Part shown: positions 48,165 to 51,814 of the stretch, piece after piece
Numbering within the stretch: the stretch's first letter is position 1
Layout: each line of letters opens with the position of its first letter
Assembly (NCBI GenBank): GCA_002385745.1
Contig: DGEC01000058.1
Location: 1 to 51,814, forward strand
Direction: 5' to 3'
DNA length: 51,814 nucleotides
From: Firmicutes bacterium UBA3936
Lineage (GTDB): Bacteria > Bacillota > Dethiobacteria > Dethiobacterales > Dethiobacteraceae
The notes under the pieces: model-generated
Database searches by the model: none
The model's input: the letters and a program-made list of their open reading frames with translations, nothing else
What the model was told of the DNA's origin: nothing
Position numbers and translations under genes: made by a program

Positions 48165-50084
48165 ATGAAAAAAACTACGTCGGGACTGGCAAAAAGGATC
48201 GGTCTTGCCGATGAGCAGGAACAAATAAAAAGAGAAATCAATGCAATTTACAACCTGCTTTCAGGCATGCTCGGCACGGATCAATTGATTCTTAAGGCCG
48301 GCAAACTCGAGGCTTTGACACTGTTGCGCTCCCGAAAGCCGGGAGAAAGGGTTCTTGGCCTGCAAAAGCTAATTTTTGAAAACCCATCCCTGAATGAAAT
48401 TCCTCCCCGGGAAAAAATCCCGCAGGTTTTGGAGGAGCTTTACGATGCCCTGGCTGAACGGATAGCACGCCGTTCGGTGGAAGAGACGCTGGAAATGCGG
48501 GTGGCGGAAATTATGCAGGAAAAGCAGGAAGAATACCTGCTTGATATAAAACGACAGCTGTTAAAGGAACAGAGCGGTCCGGAGAATCCGCAGACCCTGA
48601 AAAAATTTGCGGAACTGGAGAAAAAGAAGCGTATAAAATTAAGCCATTCAACCATGGAAATACTGCGACCGCAAAAAATCAGTGAAATTATCGGACAGGA
48701 AGCGGCTGTAAGTTCGCTTTTGGCCAAACTTTCTTCCCCCTATCCCCAGCACATTATTATCTACGGGCCGCCCGGCGTAGGCAAAACCACAGCTTCGCGG
48801 CTGGCGCTGGAGGAAGCAAAAAAAATAAAACACAGCGCCTTTGCCAAGGACGCGCCTTTTGTGGAAGTGGACGGCTCCACTTTGCGCTGGGATCCCCGGG
48901 AAAGCACAAACCCCCTTTTGGGATCGGTCCACGACCCCATTTACCAGGGAGCAAGGCGGGACCTGATTGAGGGCGGTATTCCCGAGCCGAAGCCGGGCCT
49001 GGTTACAGAGGCGCATGGCGGGGTTTTATTTATCGATGAGATAGGCGAAATGGACATTCACCTGCAGAGCAAGCTTTTAAAGGTACTTGAGGATAAGAAA
49101 GTTTATTTTGAATCTGCTTATTACGATCCTACGGACCGGCAGGTTCCAAAATATATTCACCAGCTTTTTCAGGAAGGAGCGCCGGCCGATTTCATTTTAA
49201 TCTGTGCCACAACACGCTCTCCCCAGGACATTAATCCGGCCTTGCGCTCCCGTTGTGCCGCAGTTTATTTTGAACCCTTAACACCGCAGGATGTACAGGA
49301 AATAGTGAAAGCTGCGGCCCGCAAGCTGCCTGCAACCCTGGAGGAAGGAGCGGCGGAATTAATTTCCCGCTACACAACGGAAGGCCGGCAGGCCGTCAAC
49401 CTTTTATCCGATGCCTTTGGCATGGCAATTTACCGGCACAAGGGGAGAAAGAAAATTGTTATTACTTGCGAAATTGTTTTAGAAGTGCTGCGTGCAGGAC
49501 GGTATATCCCCAATTCGCCGGCACGAAACAGCGAAGAGGAATATACGGGCAAGATTTTCGGACTTGCCGTCAATGGTTTTTTGGGGAGTATTTTGGAGAT
49601 AGAAGCTGTAGCTTTCCCGGCCCGGCAGGAGGGCAAGGGCAGTATGCGTTTTAATGAAACGGCAGGCAGTATGACCAGGGATTCTGTGTTCAATGCGGCC
49701 GCCGTTATCCGCCGCCTGACCGGAGAAGATTTGAAAAATTATGACCTGCATGTCAATGTAATCGGAGGAGCCATGATAGACGGCCCTTCGGCGGGGCTTG
49801 CCGTGGCGGCGGCTCTCTTGAGCGCAATTTGGGACCGGCCGATATCGCAAAAGGTTGCGGTGACGGGGGAAATATCCCTGCAGGGCTACGTGAAAGCTGT
49901 CGGCGGGATTCCCGAAAAACTGTATGGAGCCAGGCAGGCGGGGATAGAAACAGTTATTATCCCTTATGCAAACAAGGACGATGTGCCTGATTTGCCCGGT
50001 ATGCGGGTAATACCCGTAAAAACGGTGGAAGAAGCCCTGCCCTGGATTTTCCCGGACAGGGACAAAAAAAGCGTGCAGATATGA
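48165..50084 (+). CDS. lonC: Spore-associated Lon-family ATP-dependent protease LonC
   Basis: A 639-residue protease of the LonC type. The N-terminal 150 residues are helical and lack the classical Lon substrate domain. The AAA+ domain has Walker A YGPPGVGKTT (200-209) and Walker B LFIDEIGEMD. The C-terminal protease domain has the serine in MIDGPSAGLAV (Ser542) and the partner lysine in GGIPEKLYGA (Lys585), 43 residues apart as in E. coli Lon. Members of this group are annotated as spore-associated in Firmicutes and sit between rplI and dnaB, as here. Target proteins are unknown. Confidence 0.92.
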   Translation: MKKTTSGLAKRIGLADEQEQIKREINAIYNLLSGMLGTDQLILKAGKLEALTLLRSRKPGERVLGLQKLIFENPSLNEIPPREKIPQVLEELYDALAERIARRSVEETLEMRVAEIMQEKQEEYLLDIKRQLLKEQSGPENPQTLKKFAELEKKKRIKLSHSTMEILRPQKISEIIGQEAAVSSLLAKLSSPYPQHIIIYGPPGVGKTTASRLALEEAKKIKHSAFAKDAPFVEVDGSTLRWDPRESTNPLLGSVHDPIYQGARRDLIEGGIPEPKPGLVTEAHGGVLFIDEIGEMDIHLQSKLLKVLEDKKVYFESAYYDPTDRQVPKYIHQLFQEGAPADFILICATTRSPQDINPALRSRCAAVYFEPLTPQDVQEIVKAAARKLPATLEEGAAELISRYTTEGRQAVNLLSDAFGMAIYRHKGRKKIVITCEIVLEVLRAGRYIPNSPARNSEEEYTGKIFGLAVNGFLGSILEIEAVAFPARQEGKGSMRFNETAGSMTRDSVFNAAAVIRRLTGEDLKNYDLHVNVIGGAMIDGPSAGLAVAAALLSAIWDRPISQKVAVTGEISLQGYVKAVGGIPEKLYGARQAGIETVIIPYANKDDVPDLPGMRVIPVKTVEEALPWIFPDRDKKSVQI

Positions 50085-50100
50085 TAAAAGAGGTGTTGTT

Positions 50101-51447
50101 ATGAGTTCTGTTCCGGAACGCATTCCTCCCCAGAACCTGGAAGCGGAACAGTCTGTTCTCGGTTCAATGCTGATAGAGCAGGAAGCCATTTTTGCGGCGA
50201 CGGAAATAATCCGCCCGGCTGACTTTTATAAAGAGGGGCATCAAAAAATATTTGAAGCCATGCTTGCCCTGTCCGAGCGCGGTGAACCGGTGGATTTAGT
50301 TACCCTGGCGGAGGAGTTAAAACAGAAAAAAATCCTGGAAGCTGTCGGCGGAATTCCCTATCTCACCACTCTCGCAAATACTGTGCCTACAGCCGCCAAT
50401 GTAACTTATTACGCCAAAATAGTTCGGGAAAAGGCTATCCTGCGTAATTTGATTCATGCCGCTACAGGCATTGTATCTAAATGTTTTGAAGATTCTGATG
50501 ATGTTGAGCAGCTTCTTGACGAGGCCGAAAGGTCTATTTTCAAGATCTCCCAGCGTTTTTCGCCCCAAGATTTAACCAGCATCAGGGAGATTTTAAAAAC
50601 GACTTTTGCCAATGTTGACAAGCTTTGGAACAGCAAGGGCGGTGTTACGGGCGTGCCCACCGGGTTTGTTGACCTGGATGATATTACCTGCGGTTTGCAA
50701 AATTCAGACCTGATTATTATTGCCGCCCGTCCCAGCATGGGAAAAACAACACTGGCTTTAAATATTGCCCAGCACATCGCTGTCAATGAGAACCTGCCCG
50801 TTGCCATATTTTCACTGGAGATGTCAAAAGAGCAGCTTGTGCAGCGAATGCTTTGCGCCCAGGCCAATATTGACGCCCAGCGGCTGCGCCGGGGGTACTT
50901 GCTGGACGATGACTACCCAAAATTAACCCGCGCTGCCGGTCCCCTGTCCGAGGCACCCATTTTTATTGATGATACACCGGCAATTTCCGTACTGGAAATG
51001 CGCGCCAAGGCTCGCAGGCTCAAGGCAGAGCATGGTCTGGCTGTTCTTTTTGTTGACTATCTCCAGCTGATGCGGGGAGATGCCCGGGCAGAAAACCGCC
51101 AGCAGGAAATTTCCGGTATCTCCCGTTCCCTGAAAGCCCTGGCAAAGGAACTGAACATTCCCGTGGTTGCCCTTTCCCAGCTTTCACGCGCCGTGGAACA
51201 GCGGGAGAAAAAAAGACCGGTTTTAAGTGATTTGCTGGAATCAGGGGGCATAGAAGCCAATGCCGATGTGGTTGCCTTTATTTACCGGGAGGGGTACTAC
51301 AACCCGAATATAGAAAATAAAAACGAAACGGAGATAATCATTGCCAAACAGCGCAACGGCCCCGTAGGCAGCATCAGCCTTTATTTCAAGGAGAACCACA
51401 ACAAATTTGTCAATATCAGCCACAAGCACAGCGAAGGGATTGCCTGA
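50101..51447 (+). CDS. dnaB: Replicative DNA helicase DnaB/DnaC
   Basis: The ring helicase that opens the fork (called DnaC in Bacillus). The 448 residues have the N-terminal helical domain (PQNLEAEQSVLGSML) and a RecA-like motor with Walker A ARPSMGKTTLALNIA and the VDYLQLM motif. Later motifs include LSQLSRAVEQR, LRESGGIEQDAD-like sequence here as LESGGIEANADVV, and KQRNGPVG near the C-terminus. GAGGTG precedes the ATG. It is the last gene of rplI-lonC-dnaB. Confidence 0.97.
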   Translation: MSSVPERIPPQNLEAEQSVLGSMLIEQEAIFAATEIIRPADFYKEGHQKIFEAMLALSERGEPVDLVTLAEELKQKKILEAVGGIPYLTTLANTVPTAANVTYYAKIVREKAILRNLIHAATGIVSKCFEDSDDVEQLLDEAERSIFKISQRFSPQDLTSIREILKTTFANVDKLWNSKGGVTGVPTGFVDLDDITCGLQNSDLIIIAARPSMGKTTLALNIAQHIAVNENLPVAIFSLEMSKEQLVQRMLCAQANIDAQRLRRGYLLDDDYPKLTRAAGPLSEAPIFIDDTPAISVLEMRAKARRLKAEHGLAVLFVDYLQLMRGDARAENRQQEISGISRSLKALAKELNIPVVALSQLSRAVEQREKKRPVLSDLLESGGIEANADVVAFIYREGYYNPNIENKNETEIIIAKQRNGPVGSISLYFKENHNKFVNISHKHSEGIA

Positions 51448-51634
51448 TGCCGTTGCCGCGCTTCCTGGCGGTGTTTAAAACCGTTGCAGTTGATAACGAA
51501 AGCGAGTTTCTCAACAGCAGAAAAATTCATGGATATAGACCTGCTAATGAGATGGAAATACTATCAGAGTTGCCATAATATGGGTGGCAATAAAACTTGC
51601 AATTAACCCTCGTGTTATAAAAAGCAATAATTCA

Positions 51635-51663
51635 TTGACAAGGCTGCGGCAGTATAGTAATAT
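51635..51663 (+). promoter_or_regulatory. Promoter of the tRNA cluster
   Basis: TTGACA (51635-51640), 17-base spacer, TAATAT (51658-51663), 20 bases before tRNA-Lys. Confidence 0.7.
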
Positions 51664-51683
51664 ATAGCCCTGTAGGGTGTTTT

Positions 51684-51759
51684 GAGCCATTAGCTCAGCC
51701 GGTAGAGCACCTGACTTTTAATCAGGGGGTCCGGCGTTCGAGTCGCCGATGGCTCACCA
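51684..51759 (+). tRNA. tRNA-Lys (anticodon TTT)
   Basis: A complete 76-base cloverleaf. The acceptor GAGCCAT pairs with ATGGCTC. The anticodon stem CCTGA/TCAGG encloses CTTTTAA with TTT at 51717-51719. The T-arm has GTTCGAG. CCA is encoded at 51757-51759. Confidence 0.97.
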
Positions 51760-51767
51760 TTTTTCCT

Positions 51768-51814
51768 TGCCCGTTGGAGAAGCGGCTTAACTCACCAGCC
51801 TTTCACGCTGGCAT
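51768..51814 (+). tRNA. tRNA-Glu (anticodon TTC), 5' part, cut by window end
   Basis: Starts eight bases after tRNA-Lys. The D-arm GAG-AAGCGGCTTAA-CTC and anticodon stem CCAGC/GCTGG enclosing CTTTCAC (TTC) fit tRNA-Glu. The 3' part lies beyond the window. Confidence 0.85.

Noticed and set aside
1..51814. CRISPR arrays, insertion sequences, prophage or toxin-antitoxin genes
   Set aside because: No regularly spaced repeats, transposase, integrase or phage gene patterns were seen on either strand.

Overview
The window is the replication-origin neighbourhood of an anaerobic, endospore-forming Firmicute. It most resembles the Clostridia/Peptococcaceae type (Desulfotomaculum, Pelotomaculum or Syntrophomonas relatives); the exact genus is inference. 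The Firmicutes call rests on gene order: gyrA-gyrB-remB-dciA-recF-dnaN-dnaA, then oriC, then rpmH-rnpA-yidD-yidC-jag-mnmE-mnmG-rsmG-noc-parA-parB. It also rests on strong AGGAGG-type ribosome sites and common GTG/TTG starts. Spore formation is indicated by yyaC, a spore-type lonC and noc. Anaerobic life is indicated by an oxygen-sensitive-looking NuoEF/Fe-S flavoenzyme complex and an Fe-S old-yellow-enzyme.

Layout. (1) 1-1.8 kb, plus strand: the 3' end of serC, then an aspartate-type aminotransferase. (2) 1.8-8.1 kb, minus strand: a small Lrp-type ligand-binding protein, NuoE-like and NuoF-like subunits, and a 1168-residue fusion of [2Fe-2S], GltD-type and NuoG/MopB-type modules. Together they look like a soluble NAD(P)H/ferredoxin electron-transfer complex with no hydrogenase or formate dehydrogenase active site. 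(3) 8.2-10.6 kb, minus: cysteine desulfurase and ThiI, a sulfur relay for tRNA 4-thiouridine. (4) 10.9-16.2 kb, accessory island: an old-yellow-enzyme and two MoaF-like proteins on the minus strand, diverging from a UroD-family methyltransferase-like gene on the plus strand. This is the least explained and most interesting locus. (5) 16.3-19.7 kb, minus: two exported proteins, a GH73 glucosaminidase and an Ig-like surface protein. (6) 19.8-33.1 kb, minus: a nearly continuous run dnaA-dnaN-recF-dciA-remB-gyrB-gyrA, continuing into a membrane-anchored flavoprotein, a phosphoglycerate-mutase-like probable homoserine kinase, and thrC, closed by a terminator. (7) 33.1-33.5 kb: oriC with four perfect DnaA boxes, plus a perfect promoter for rpmH. 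(8) 33.5-42.5 kb, plus: ribosome and RNase P, membrane insertion, tRNA modification, and chromosome segregation with two perfect parS sites. rsmG is broken by a one-base frameshift. (9) 42.7-46.5 kb: DUF4446, a lipid kinase, yyaC (minus), a CvpA-like membrane protein, adk and DUF951. (10) 46.5-51.8 kb, plus: rpsF-ssb-rpsR, rplI-lonC-dnaB, then tRNA-Lys and the start of tRNA-Glu.

Transcription runs away from oriC on both sides, so most genes are co-oriented with replication. Exceptions are serC/aspC and the UroD-like gene on the left arm and yyaC on the right arm. No CRISPR array, insertion sequence or prophage was seen.
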